A DNA stretch of 37,191 bases from an uncultured Prevotellaceae bacterium (GTDB lineage: Bacteria; Bacteroidota; Bacteroidia; Bacteroidales; Bacteroidaceae). A program made the translations under genes and the position numbers. Location: the NCBI GenBank assembly GCA_937900485.1, contig CALCEL010000018.1, positions 1-37,191 on the forward strand. The letters are read 5' to 3'. Below, piece after piece: positions 26,045-34,364 of this stretch. Each line of letters opens with the position of its first letter. Positions within the stretch are counted from its first letter, which is position 1. Below the pieces are notes generated by a model that ran no database searches, was not told where the DNA came from, and worked only from the letters and a program-made list of their open reading frames with translations.

Positions 26045-26788
26045 ATGCAGATGAAACGGTCTATAGTCGCACTGCTCACAATGATATGCGCGATTATGTC
26101 ATCATACGCTCAGATGACATTCGGAAACTCCGGACTTGTCAACATTCCTACGGCAGACATGAAAGATGAGGGCACGTTCCTTGGAGGAGCGACATTCTTG
26201 CCCAAGCATTATATGTCAAGCACATCCTTCGGATATGTCACTGGAATCTATTACTTCGGCTTCACACCGTTCGACTGGGTGGAACTGACCTTAAGACAGA
26301 CGTTACTGAAAGCCCATAAATTGTCTGACGAAGGAGTGGGCGGTATCGGATACTACCAGCAAGACAGGTCATATTCAGTAAGACTACGACCGCTGAAAGA
26401 GAAAGACGGGAAATGGTGGCCGAACATTGTAATCGGAACAAATGACCCGTGGAGCGACAACGGAGGAAGCTATTACTCATGCATTTATGGCGTGGTCACC
26501 AAACATGTGAAATTCGACAAGGCGGGTGACCTCGGACTGACAGCCGGATATTTCCACAAGCTGCATGACAGATTTGGAGAGAACAAGGCATTTGACGGCG
26601 TGTTTGGCGGAGTGTCCTTCACTCCGAGATTCTGGGACAAGATGACTATAGCGGCTGACTACGACACGCACGGTGTCAACCTCGGCGTCAACGTGTGCCT
26701 TTTCAATCATTGGAACATCTTGGGATATGGACGTGACCTTTCCAAATTCGGTTTTGGCATGAGTTACCAGTATACTATTGACTGGTAA
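26045..26788 (+). CDS. YjbH-like outer-membrane protein
   Basis: This 247-residue protein has a signal peptide (SIVALLTMICAIMSSYAQ); a second ATG at 26051 is an equally good start. The mature N-terminus, FGNSGLVNIPTADMKDEGTF, matches the YjbH family (GL-NIPTA followed by DG/EG). The rest alternates polar and aromatic residues like a beta-barrel (TLRQTLLKAHKLS, GFGMSYQYTIDW at the end, with a terminal aromatic). YjbH in E. coli is linked to exopolysaccharide; here the protein is much shorter, so it may be a single small barrel. A role in surface polysaccharide is only suggested. coaX follows after 71 bp. Confidence 0.7.
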   Translation: MQMKRSIVALLTMICAIMSSYAQMTFGNSGLVNIPTADMKDEGTFLGGATFLPKHYMSSTSFGYVTGIYYFGFTPFDWVELTLRQTLLKAHKLSDEGVGGIGYYQQDRSYSVRLRPLKEKDGKWWPNIVIGTNDPWSDNGGSYYSCIYGVVTKHVKFDKAGDLGLTAGYFHKLHDRFGENKAFDGVFGGVSFTPRFWDKMTIAADYDTHGVNLGVNVCLFNHWNILGYGRDLSKFGFGMSYQYTIDW

Positions 26789-26859
26789 GGTGTACGCTCA
26801 TGACACTTTATTATCAGACAAGTATCTAACCACAAGATGACTCATAACATAGCACGGGA

Positions 26860-27609
26860 ATGAGATTACTTATAGATATCGGAAACACATCCGCTAAGAT
26901 TGCGGTGTGCCAGGGAGAGGATATCATACATTTTGAGAGACGCGAGGAGAACTGGGGCTCTCTGTTCGACAGAATCACCGACAAATTTTCCATAAACAGT
27001 TGTACCGTGTCAAACGTGGCAAGAATCGACAACGACCTGCTTATCACGCTTGAGAGACAAGTATTCCCGGTAACGTGGCTAACATACAAAACAGAATGTC
27101 CCGTGAAACGGGAATGTGTGGCTCCAAACGGACTGGGAGCGGACAGATGGGCAGCGGACATCGGCGCCATGTCTTTACTACGCAAGAAGGCAGCCATGTC
27201 GGAAGATGGCAAATGGGACATGCCTACCCTATTAGTCATCGACGCCGGCACATGTATCACTTATGACCTTATAGCTCCTGACGGACATTTCATAGGAGGC
27301 AACATATCACCAGGTGTGGAACTCAGACTGAAGTCCATGCACGAGCACACGGCTCTGCTGCCACTCATACACTCAAATGGAGAGACTCCATTCATGGGAT
27401 ATGACACGGAGACAGCAATGCGCAGCGGCGCTGTCATAGGAGCGGAACTGGAGATAGAGGGATTCGTGCGGCGTACTCTGGAACTTTATGACGACGCACA
27501 GATTTTCATAACCGGAGGAGACCATTTCAACTTCTCGGACGACATTCTCAAAAGAGTCAACATTGAACCAATGTTGGTTTTCAAAGGGTTAATGTGTATT
27601 CCAAACTAA
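26860..27609 (+). CDS. coaX: Type III pantothenate kinase
   Basis: This 249-residue enzyme phosphorylates pantothenate, the first step of coenzyme A synthesis. It carries the ASKHA-type phosphate loop LLIDIGNTSAKIAV (residues 3-16), the GLGADRWAADIGA motif and VIDAGTCITYDL, followed by FIGGNISPGVELRL. Length is normal for CoaX, which is cytoplasmic, and the Asp near the start (D6) is the expected catalytic residue. It lies 22 bp before the leuA-like gene, so the two are likely co-transcribed. Confidence 0.95.
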   Translation: MRLLIDIGNTSAKIAVCQGEDIIHFERREENWGSLFDRITDKFSINSCTVSNVARIDNDLLITLERQVFPVTWLTYKTECPVKRECVAPNGLGADRWAADIGAMSLLRKKAAMSEDGKWDMPTLLVIDAGTCITYDLIAPDGHFIGGNISPGVELRLKSMHEHTALLPLIHSNGETPFMGYDTETAMRSGAVIGAELEIEGFVRRTLELYDDAQIFITGGDHFNFSDDILKRVNIEPMLVFKGLMCIPN

Positions 27610-27631
27610 AGCAAGAGGATAAGAATCAAAT

Positions 27632-29185
27632 ATGCAAAAGAACAACTCGTCAGCAGTAATGAGTATAGAGATAATGGACACGACATTACGCGATGGTGAA
27701 CAGACCAACGGCGTAAGTTTCGTGCCTCATGAGAAGCTTATGATGGCAAGGATGCTGCTTCAGCAGGTCAACGTCGACCGTGTTGAGGTGGCAAGCGCCA
27801 GAGTGTCGGACGGTGAGAAGGAGGCCGTGACCATGATTTGCCGATGGGCAAAACAAGCGGGATGTCTGGAAAAGATAGAGGTTCTCGGTTTCGTGGACGG
27901 AAAAACATCACTCGATTGGATTAACGAGACTGGATGCAGAAACATCAACTTGCTGTGCAAAGGATCTGAGAAACACTGCACATACCAGCTGAAGAAGACA
28001 CTGGATGAACATATACGAGACATAAAAAAAAGCATCGAATATGCCAAGGAGCTGGGTATCGGAGTGAACGTGTATCTTGAGGACTGGTCGAACGGCATGA
28101 ACGACTCTCCCGAGTATGTCTTCGCTTTTGTCGACGCATTACGAGACAGCGGTATCAAACGGTTCATGCTGCCTGACACACTTGGCATACTGAACCCGAT
28201 ACTCACCGCTAAGTACATCAAGGAAATGACAAGCAGATACCCAGAGCTGCACTTTGATTTCCACGCACATAACGACTATGACTTGGCTACCAGCAACGTG
28301 ATGGCAGCTGCCATGAACGGATGTACTGGAATACACACTGCCGTCAACGGACTCGGCGAACGGGCGGGCAACGCACCTCTGTCAAGTGTCGTGGCTATAC
28401 TGAGAGACCAGTGCCATATCAACACTAACATAGACGAGGCCACGCTGAACGAGGTAAGCCGAATGGTCGAGAATCTCTCCGGCATCGCAGTGCCGCCAAA
28501 CAAGCCTATCATCGGAGAGTCCGTGTTCACACAGGTGGCAGGAGTACACGCCGATGGTGACAACAAACATAGCCTGTACTGCAACGCACTGTTGCCGGAA
28601 CGCTTCGGACGCAAGAGAGCGTACGCACTCGGAAAGAACTCCGGCAAGGCGAACATCCTGAAAAACCTTGAGGAGCTAGGACTCGAACTGACACCTGAGC
28701 AGACAAGAAGGGTGACAGACAGAATCATTGAACTGGGAGACAAAAAACAGCTTGTCACTCAGGAGGACTTACCTTATATCGTCAGCGACGTGCTCAAACA
28801 CACCACACCTGACGACAAGGTCAAGCTCGTCAGCTACATGGTGACTACTGCGTATGGGCTGAAGCCTATGGCCAGTGTGAAACTGGACGTGAATGGTGAG
28901 GTCTATGAGGAGAGCGCCATGGGAGACGGTATGTATGACGCCTTTGTTAGAGCGTGCAGACATATCTATAAGGATAAGCTTCAGCGCACATTCCCATGGC
29001 TGACAAACTATCAGGTGAGCATTCCGCCCGGCGGACGTACCGACGCCCTGGTGCAGACAACGATCTCATGGACGTATAATGAGCACAGCTATCGTACACG
29101 CGCTCTTGACGCCGACCAAACAGAGGCCGCCATCAAAGCTACTGTCAAGATGCTCAATCTGATAGAAAACGACAATCTCAAATAA
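27632..29185 (+). CDS. 2-isopropylmalate synthase / citramalate synthase family protein
   Basis: This 517-residue protein has the HMGL-like TIM barrel (residues about 10-280): IMDTTLRDGEQTNGVSF with the metal Asp and catalytic Arg, FDFHAHNDYDLATSN with the metal His pair, and VNGLGERAGNAPL. The linker has AGVHADGDNKH. A C-terminal region (about 390-515) matches the LeuA allosteric dimerisation domain. The family condenses acetyl-CoA with a 2-keto acid; whether the substrate is 2-ketoisovalerate (leucine) or pyruvate (isoleucine) cannot be settled by eye. No other leu genes are beside it. The TLNEVSRMVENLSGI segment is shared with typical LeuA. Confidence 0.88.
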   Translation: MQKNNSSAVMSIEIMDTTLRDGEQTNGVSFVPHEKLMMARMLLQQVNVDRVEVASARVSDGEKEAVTMICRWAKQAGCLEKIEVLGFVDGKTSLDWINETGCRNINLLCKGSEKHCTYQLKKTLDEHIRDIKKSIEYAKELGIGVNVYLEDWSNGMNDSPEYVFAFVDALRDSGIKRFMLPDTLGILNPILTAKYIKEMTSRYPELHFDFHAHNDYDLATSNVMAAAMNGCTGIHTAVNGLGERAGNAPLSSVVAILRDQCHINTNIDEATLNEVSRMVENLSGIAVPPNKPIIGESVFTQVAGVHADGDNKHSLYCNALLPERFGRKRAYALGKNSGKANILKNLEELGLELTPEQTRRVTDRIIELGDKKQLVTQEDLPYIVSDVLKHTTPDDKVKLVSYMVTTAYGLKPMASVKLDVNGEVYEESAMGDGMYDAFVRACRHIYKDKLQRTFPWLTNYQVSIPPGGRTDALVQTTISWTYNEHSYRTRALDADQTEAAIKATVKMLNLIENDNLK

Positions 29186-29203
29186 TCACAAAAACAATAC
29201 GAT

Positions 29204-29249
29204 ACACAAATGGCTGTCTGCGATGCAATTCGCAAGCAGCCATTTGTGT
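29204..29249 (+). terminator. Hairpin after the leuA-like gene
   Basis: Arms 29204-29216 and 29237-29249 pair perfectly over 13 bp, with a further short pairing inside the loop. It begins 19 bp past the stop. There is no strong T-run, so it may be a weak terminator or an RNA-stabilising hairpin. Confidence 0.6.
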
Positions 29250-29682
29250 CTAATCATCACATCTCATAAGTCAGATGCCCCACTTGGCTGTACGGGACAG
29301 GATACGACTGATACGTTCCCACACTCTTAATATGACATAGCCGCCGCGCTCCCCATGGAGCAGTTTCATCCAATATGAAAACCAAGAAGAAGAAGAATCA
29401 GGTACAGGCGAATCCCGTTCAAACATCACCACAGACGAGGACGGACAACGGGCATATACACAGACAAGACTGGAATTGCAAGGAAAGAGGAAGTCAACAT
29501 ACCAAAAGAAACACCTCGCTATTCTGAATTGTTCGGTGACGAATCCGTCACTGACTCAGAGTCCACAGACACGGAGGCCTATTACCCACGTCACACCTTA
29601 CGGGGTACCCTTCGTTTTCCCATACGACACTCAGCTATCATGATAAAAACAGGAGGAATAAAGGACAATTTGCAGTGTGACG

Positions 29683-29973
29683 AAATTTCCTATGCCCGCG
29701 TTCCGTCAAAAATAGGTTAACTTGCTGATAATCTTAAAACAAGGTTACTAAAAATCTAAGGTGTCTTTTTTGAAATTCTCAGGTTAGGATATACACAACA
29801 AACAGGTCTGAGAATTTAAAAATCCCAACCTGAACTTTTCAACGTCCTAACCTAAGAATTTCAGACGCCGAATAAGCCACGAGAAAAAACTGAAAGTCAT
29901 TTTTTCGCTGACACGTGTCAACGAAAAAAGAGGAGTTTTGAACAGCAAAATTTGGTGGTACGGATAGGAAATC
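29683..29973 (-). repeat. Structured dispersed repeat, copy B (inverted relative to copy A)
   Basis: This is the inverted partner of 11794-12083. The end repeats are AAATTTCCTATGC (29683) and GGATAGGAAAT (to about 29972). The hairpin (29900-29910 with 29919-29929) and the 18-base inverted repeat (29772-29789 with 29845-29862, one mismatch that leaves a possible G-U pair) are both kept. Substitutions relative to copy A often preserve pairing. Confidence 0.8.
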
Positions 29974-30007
29974 TGGTAAATGCGATCTATCTCTGAATGT
30001 AACAAAA

Positions 30008-30052
30008 AATCCTATCCGCAACGCAGTTCATACTGACATCGCGGATAGGATT
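30008..30052. repeat. 12-bp perfect inverted repeat sharing the repeat-end motif
   Basis: AATCCTATCCGC at 30008-30019 and its complement at 30041-30052 flank 21 bases. The core CCTATCCG is the same as the end of the structured repeat next to it, so it may be a solo end pair or a hairpin derived from it. Confidence 0.5.
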
Positions 30053-30148
30053 GACTTTCTTCTTGAAGTTTTACTGTCAGAAATAACAAATTATCAAGTC
30101 ACACGTTTCTAACCAGACCAACTCCAACGATAATTGATGAAATATGAT

Positions 30149-30156
30149 TATCTTTG
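30149..30156 (+). promoter_or_regulatory. -7 box for msrA
   Basis: TATCTTTG fits TAnnTTTG and precedes the ATG by 39 bp. No clear -33 element is seen. Confidence 0.45.
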
Positions 30157-30195
30157 TGATGTTTTTAGCATCATTAAATTCTAAACGAATAAACT

Positions 30196-30708
30196 ATGAA
30201 AGAGATTTATCTTGCAGGAGGATGTTTTTGGGGTACAGAGCATTTCTTCAAACAAATTGACGGAGTGATAAAGACTGATGTCGGCTTTGCCAATGGACAT
30301 ACCAATAATCCGACATATAAGGAGGTTTACACTGACACGACAGGATTTGCAGAGACTGTTCACGTGGTCTATGATCCTGAGACAGTCGGATTGCGCTTTC
30401 TGCTTAAGATGTTCTTCAAGGCTATCGACCCGACAAGCCTCAACAAACAAGGACATGACGAGGGCACTCGCTACCGTACTGGCATATACTACACAGACGA
30501 GAATGATAAAGACATCATCGAGGAGGTATACCAGGCTGAGCAGGCAAAATACGAAGACGAGATAGTCGTGGAAAAACAGCCTCTCAACAATTTCTACACC
30601 GCCGAGGAATATCACCAGGACTACCTCGACAAAAATCCGGACGGATACTGTCATCTGCCTCTCGAGTTATTTAAATTCGCAAGGGAATCGAAGCCTCAGA
30701 GGGATTAA
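30196..30708 (+). CDS. msrA: Peptide-methionine (S)-S-oxide reductase
   Basis: This 170-residue protein reduces methionine sulfoxide in proteins. The catalytic motif is LAGGCFWGTEHFF with Cys10. GFANGHTNNPTYKEV, HVVYDPETVG, GHDEGTRYRTGIYY and FYTAEEYHQDYL are all family segments. Length is normal for a stand-alone MsrA; no MsrB domain is fused or adjacent. Without a signal peptide it should be cytoplasmic. The permease gene follows after 36 bp. Confidence 0.95.
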   Translation: MKEIYLAGGCFWGTEHFFKQIDGVIKTDVGFANGHTNNPTYKEVYTDTTGFAETVHVVYDPETVGLRFLLKMFFKAIDPTSLNKQGHDEGTRYRTGIYYTDENDKDIIEEVYQAEQAKYEDEIVVEKQPLNNFYTAEEYHQDYLDKNPDGYCHLPLELFKFARESKPQRD

Positions 30709-30744
30709 GAAATAGTTTTCAGCAAACACATCATTTAAGGAGTC

Positions 30745-31662
30745 GTGACATATTTTGGTGAATTGATTTCCATTGGCGTGGCGTTCTCATGGACTGCTAC
30801 CGCACTGTTAAGTGAATTAGGCAGCAAACGACTGGGTAACCTCACACTGAATGTGCTGCGTATGTCGTTGACACTGCTGTTCTCCGTAATCCTCATCTGG
30901 TATGCCACCGGAAGTCCACTTCCGCCCATAGGGTCTGCGGAAGCTTGCGGATGGATGTTTCTGTCAGGCATTGTGGGTTATGTGATAGGCGACTTCTGCC
31001 TCTTCCAGTGCTACATCATCATCGGTTCACGCTACGGACAATTGTTCATGACACTAGCTCCATTGGCAGCAGCCTTGATGGCATGGTTCACGCTGGGTCA
31101 GCAGATGTCCACTATGAGCGTGACAGCAATGCTCATCACCCTCTCAGGCATCGGAATCTCCGTCTTGGGACGCGGCGAACGTCATCGTATATCTCTCAAA
31201 CTACCACTTAACGGGGTCCTCTTGGCAGTTGGCGCCGCCTTATGCCAAGGCGTTGGCTTAGTGCTCAGCAAGATTGGCATGGACCATTATAATACGGACT
31301 CGATGCCAGAATGGCTGATACCCTTCAGCGCCAATTTCATAAGATGTATAGCCGGCATTATAGGCTTCAGCCTCATGCTGTATCTCCGTGACGGCTTCAA
31401 GCCTCTATGTGAGGCACTCCATGACCACAAGGGAATGACTGTAGCTACAGCCACTACCATCTTTGGCCCGTTCGTTGGAGTGGGCTTCTCACTGATGGCA
31501 GTGCAACACACCAGCGCTGGCATTGCCTCCACACTGATGGCTCTGACACCCATAATAATCATACTGCCCTCTTACTGGCTGTTCAAACAAAAAATCACAT
31601 GGCGTACCGTACTCGGCGCCGTCATCTCAGTCTTCGGGGTCAGCCTGTTCTTCTTAGGTTGA
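30745..31662 (+). CDS. DMT-superfamily (EamA) transporter
   Basis: This 305-residue protein has about ten hydrophobic segments in two EamA-like halves (FGELISIGVAFSWTATALLS at the start; LPLNGVLLAVGAALCQGVGL at the start of the second half). Substrates of this superfamily are metabolites or amino acids; none can be assigned. It uses a GTG start; AAGGAG lies only 2 bp upstream, closer than ideal, so the real start might be the TTG at 30763. It ends 5 bp before the convergent small membrane protein gene. Confidence 0.85.
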   Translation: MTYFGELISIGVAFSWTATALLSELGSKRLGNLTLNVLRMSLTLLFSVILIWYATGSPLPPIGSAEACGWMFLSGIVGYVIGDFCLFQCYIIIGSRYGQLFMTLAPLAAALMAWFTLGQQMSTMSVTAMLITLSGIGISVLGRGERHRISLKLPLNGVLLAVGAALCQGVGLVLSKIGMDHYNTDSMPEWLIPFSANFIRCIAGIIGFSLMLYLRDGFKPLCEALHDHKGMTVATATTIFGPFVGVGFSLMAVQHTSAGIASTLMALTPIIIILPSYWLFKQKITWRTVLGAVISVFGVSLFFLG

Positions 31663-31667
31663 ACGTA

Positions 31668-31949
31668 TCACCTTCTCTTTCTCGCTAGACAGGCCTTCAA
31701 ACGCTTGTACCCTTCAGCACCAAGAATCGTCAGCCCACCATACTGACATGTCTTTGCCAGCCCGAACAGAACGGTCCACAACACAGCTTTTGCGGCAGCA
31801 CTGATAGGCAACATCATCTGAGCAAAAGACAGGATATACAATGGTATGCAACATAACAAGACGATTACACCAGTCCTGAAAGACAACATCTGCAACCACA
31901 TCTTCACCCTGCGCAAAGCACCATATCTTTCCTCTTTATTCTCACTCAT
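31668..31949 (-). CDS. Small membrane protein (transporter-suffix-like), unknown function
   Basis: The start at 31949 gives 93 residues (MSENKEERYGALRR); upstream ATGs at 31955 and 31976 are possible. There are two hydrophobic helices (TGVIVLLCCIPLYILSFA and AAKAVLWTVLFGLAKTCQY), then LGAEGYKRLKA and a basic end. The pattern resembles the small transporter-suffix-type proteins, but I hold this loosely. It is convergent with the permease gene, with only 5 bp between stops. Confidence 0.55.
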   Translation of the reverse strand: MSENKEERYGALRRVKMWLQMLSFRTGVIVLLCCIPLYILSFAQMMLPISAAAKAVLWTVLFGLAKTCQYGGLTILGAEGYKRLKACLARKRR

Positions 31950-32076
31950 TCCCATCACTCTTTTTATCCATATCAATAATACTCACTATTCACCACTCTC
32001 CCAAATGCTCATCTGCCATCACAGAGACATACGAGGGTCAAGGTGTTAGCAAGAGACCATCACTGTCATGAAAGAA

Positions 32077-32117
32077 AATAGTCCATCCCGGCCCGATTAA
32101 AGCAGGAATGGACTATT
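32077..32117 (-). terminator. Hairpin after the polysaccharide gene cluster
   Basis: Arms 32077-32086 and 32108-32117 are perfectly complementary over 10 bp. It is about 80 bp past the stop of ugd on the minus strand and followed there by a T-rich stretch, so it probably ends the cluster transcript. Confidence 0.6.
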
Positions 32118-32194
32118 CTCATTGTTCTTTGATGTTGTCTCAGCCTCAACATATCATTTTGTAAGACTTCGACAAAGCCTCTTAAGAATCCCGC

Positions 32195-33520
32195 TTAGTC
32201 TCTTCTGAAGATATCACGAGTATATACTTTATTAATGACATCATCAAGACATGTGTCATATCTGTTCGCGACAATGGCGTCAGACTCACTTTTGAACTTT
32301 GCGAGGTCATTAACTATCTTACTTCCAAAGAACGTTGTTCCATCCTCCAAAGTAGGCTCAAAAATAATCACCTCGGCACCCTTTGCCTTGATACGTTTCA
32401 TGATGCCTTGAATGGCAGACTGACGGAAGTTGTCAGAATTACTCTTCATGGTCAGTCGATATAATCCGATGACACATTTCTTCTCCTCACTGACACTATA
32501 TTGTCCTTTAGCTCCGTAGTCGTAATAACCCGCCTTTCTCAATATCCTGTCTGCAATAAAATCCTTCCTGGTTCTGTTACTCTCCACAATGGCAGACATC
32601 ATGTTCTGTGGCACATCCTGATAGTTGGCCAACAACTGCTTAGTATCCTTCGGGAGACAGTATCCGCCATAGCCAAAGGATGGATTATTATAGTGCGTGC
32701 CTATACGCGGGTCAAGTCCAACACCCTGTATGATTGCCTGAGTGTCAAGTCCTTTAACCTCCGCATAAGTATCAAGTTCGTTAAAGTAACTGACACGTAA
32801 AGCAAGATAAGTATTCGCAAACAGTTTGACAGCCTCAGCTTCCTTCATACCCATGAAGAGCGTGTCAATATTCTCTTTGATCGCACCTTCCTTCAAGAGA
32901 TCCGCAAATACTCGCGCAGCACTCTCTAAATAAGGAATATCCGCTATCTTTCTTATCGCAGCATTCTCATCATTGAAATCCTCGTGATTAATAATTTTAG
33001 GATAACCAACGATAATCCTGCTTGGATATAAGTTGTCATACAACGCTTTGCTCTCACGCAAAAACTCAGGAGAGAACAAAAGGTTAAACTTCTTGACTCC
33101 CTTTGCGGCGTATTTGACGTACAAACTTCTCGTGTATCCTACAGGAATAGTACTTTTTATCACCATTACCGCATCCGGATTTACCTCAAGCACCAAGTCT
33201 ATGACTTCCTCCACATGGCTTGTGTCAAAATAGTTTTTTACAGGATCATAGTTTGTTGGTGCGGCAATAACCACAAAGTCGGCGTCACGATAAGCGGAAG
33301 AACCATCCAATGTCGCACGCAGATTAAGATTTTTCTCTGACAGATATTTCTCAATATAGTCATCCTGTATTGGCGACACACCATTGTTTATCTTGTTTAC
33401 CTTATCCTCTATTACATCAACAGCCACCACCTCATGATGTTGAGCAAGAAGAGTCGCTATACTCAGACCGACATAACCAGTTCCGGCAACTGCTATTCTT
33501 ATTTTATCAAATTCTCTCAT
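32195..33520 (-). CDS. ugd: UDP-glucose 6-dehydrogenase
   Basis: This 441-residue protein oxidises UDP-glucose to UDP-glucuronate with NAD. It has the Rossmann motif IRIAVAGTGYVGLSIATLL (residues 7-25), IAAPTNYDP, IKSTIPVGYTR, FSPEFLRESKALYDNLYPSR and the catalytic Cys288 in FGYGGYCLPKDTKQLL. Length is normal. It is the last gene of a four-gene minus-strand cluster for surface polysaccharide. A related nucleotide-sugar dehydrogenase activity cannot be excluded. Confidence 0.93.
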   Translation of the reverse strand: MREFDKIRIAVAGTGYVGLSIATLLAQHHEVVAVDVIEDKVNKINNGVSPIQDDYIEKYLSEKNLNLRATLDGSSAYRDADFVVIAAPTNYDPVKNYFDTSHVEEVIDLVLEVNPDAVMVIKSTIPVGYTRSLYVKYAAKGVKKFNLLFSPEFLRESKALYDNLYPSRIIVGYPKIINHEDFNDENAAIRKIADIPYLESAARVFADLLKEGAIKENIDTLFMGMKEAEAVKLFANTYLALRVSYFNELDTYAEVKGLDTQAIIQGVGLDPRIGTHYNNPSFGYGGYCLPKDTKQLLANYQDVPQNMMSAIVESNRTRKDFIADRILRKAGYYDYGAKGQYSVSEEKKCVIGLYRLTMKSNSDNFRQSAIQGIMKRIKAKGAEVIIFEPTLEDGTTFFGSKIVNDLAKFKSESDAIVANRYDTCLDDVINKVYTRDIFRRD

Positions 33521-33582
33521 AATCGTATATTATCCAAAATAACAAAAAGAGTGAATCTCTACACACCAGATTATACATCTGA

Positions 33583-34311
33583 CTAGAAATAACTCTCAAT
33601 TTTCTCTTTTAAAAAACAATACGGGAACTTCAACGCAGCTTCCGCATATCGTATTCGTGTATGAGGTTCTTTGTACATTCTATATATGAAACGTACATTG
33701 AGTTTGTTCATCCACTCCGGATAATAATCGTGTGCCCCATTAATCGCATACTGATGAACAAATCCGCCACAAGTGAACCCTATCCCTCGGAAACCAACAT
33801 CACGACACATCAACAAAAATTTCTCCTGCATCTTCGCTCCCATGCCTACTATCAGAAAATCAGGATTACAATCAACCACCTTCTTCGCAGCCTTAAGCAT
33901 ATCTTCATCACTTTCAAAGAAACCGTTTCTGCAACCTGTCCATTTTATATTGTCATATTCTTTTGACAACTTGTCCAACGCAACATCGAGAATTTCCTGT
34001 CTCGTAGCAACCACACAAACCTTTTTGTTATTCCGATTGGCATTATTAAACAATTCTGGAGCCAATGACGTCATATCGAAACTTCTTCTACTAACAAGAT
34101 GATGGTACAACAACAATATTGCCCCCACAAACAAAGAACCATCAGCGAAAATACCATCAAACGGCGCAAACAATTCCTTATTCTTTATCGCTAACAAGTA
34201 TGAAACAGGATTCAAAAATGTATATATTCTCCCTTTCATGGAGAATATTTCCTCCAAACTATATAGCTCCGTAGCAATAACCTTACGTACTAAAGGAGAT
34301 TTTACAGACAT
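33583..34311 (-). CDS. WecB/TagA/CpsF family glycosyltransferase
   Basis: This 242-residue protein matches GT26 enzymes, which transfer N-acetylmannosaminuronic acid, N-acetylmannosamine or related sugars to lipid-linked intermediates. Family segments are FDGIFADGSLFVGAILLL, the Arg-rich loop SRRSFDMTSLAPELF, FLIVGMGAKMQEKFL and GGFVHQYAINGAHDYYPEWM, ending in RMYKEPHTRIRY. The donor sugar is unknown, though Ugd next to it could contribute uronic acids. Membrane association is likely peripheral. The gap to ugd is 62 bp. Confidence 0.85.
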   Translation of the reverse strand: MSVKSPLVRKVIATELYSLEEIFSMKGRIYTFLNPVSYLLAIKNKELFAPFDGIFADGSLFVGAILLLYHHLVSRRSFDMTSLAPELFNNANRNNKKVCVVATRQEILDVALDKLSKEYDNIKWTGCRNGFFESDEDMLKAAKKVVDCNPDFLIVGMGAKMQEKFLLMCRDVGFRGIGFTCGGFVHQYAINGAHDYYPEWMNKLNVRFIYRMYKEPHTRIRYAEAALKFPYCFLKEKIESYF

Positions 34312-34364
34312 TTAATTAACGAGAATTTCTACAAATCAATTACACTAAACAATATAAGACATCA

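Larger units (their letters stand above)
29186..30195. other. Long intergenic region with repeat copy B, no confident gene
   Basis: This 1,010-bp stretch holds a hairpin (29204-29249), repeat copy B (29683-29973), a second hairpin (30008-30052) and the msrA promoter. A short minus-strand frame at 29271-29426 ends in ILRVWERISRILSRTAKWGI, which looks like a helical C-terminus, but the frame is only 51 codons and I cannot support it as a gene. Plus-strand frames at 29366 and 29529 show no protein-like features. Confidence 0.6.

Noticed and set aside
25906..26169. Plus-strand 87-codon frame between cbiA and the YjbH-like gene
   Set aside because: It covers the promoter and the start of the YjbH-like gene in another frame and has no protein features.
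29529..29720. Plus-strand 63-codon frame before and inside repeat copy B
   Set aside because: No recognisable composition or motif and it crosses the repeat boundary.
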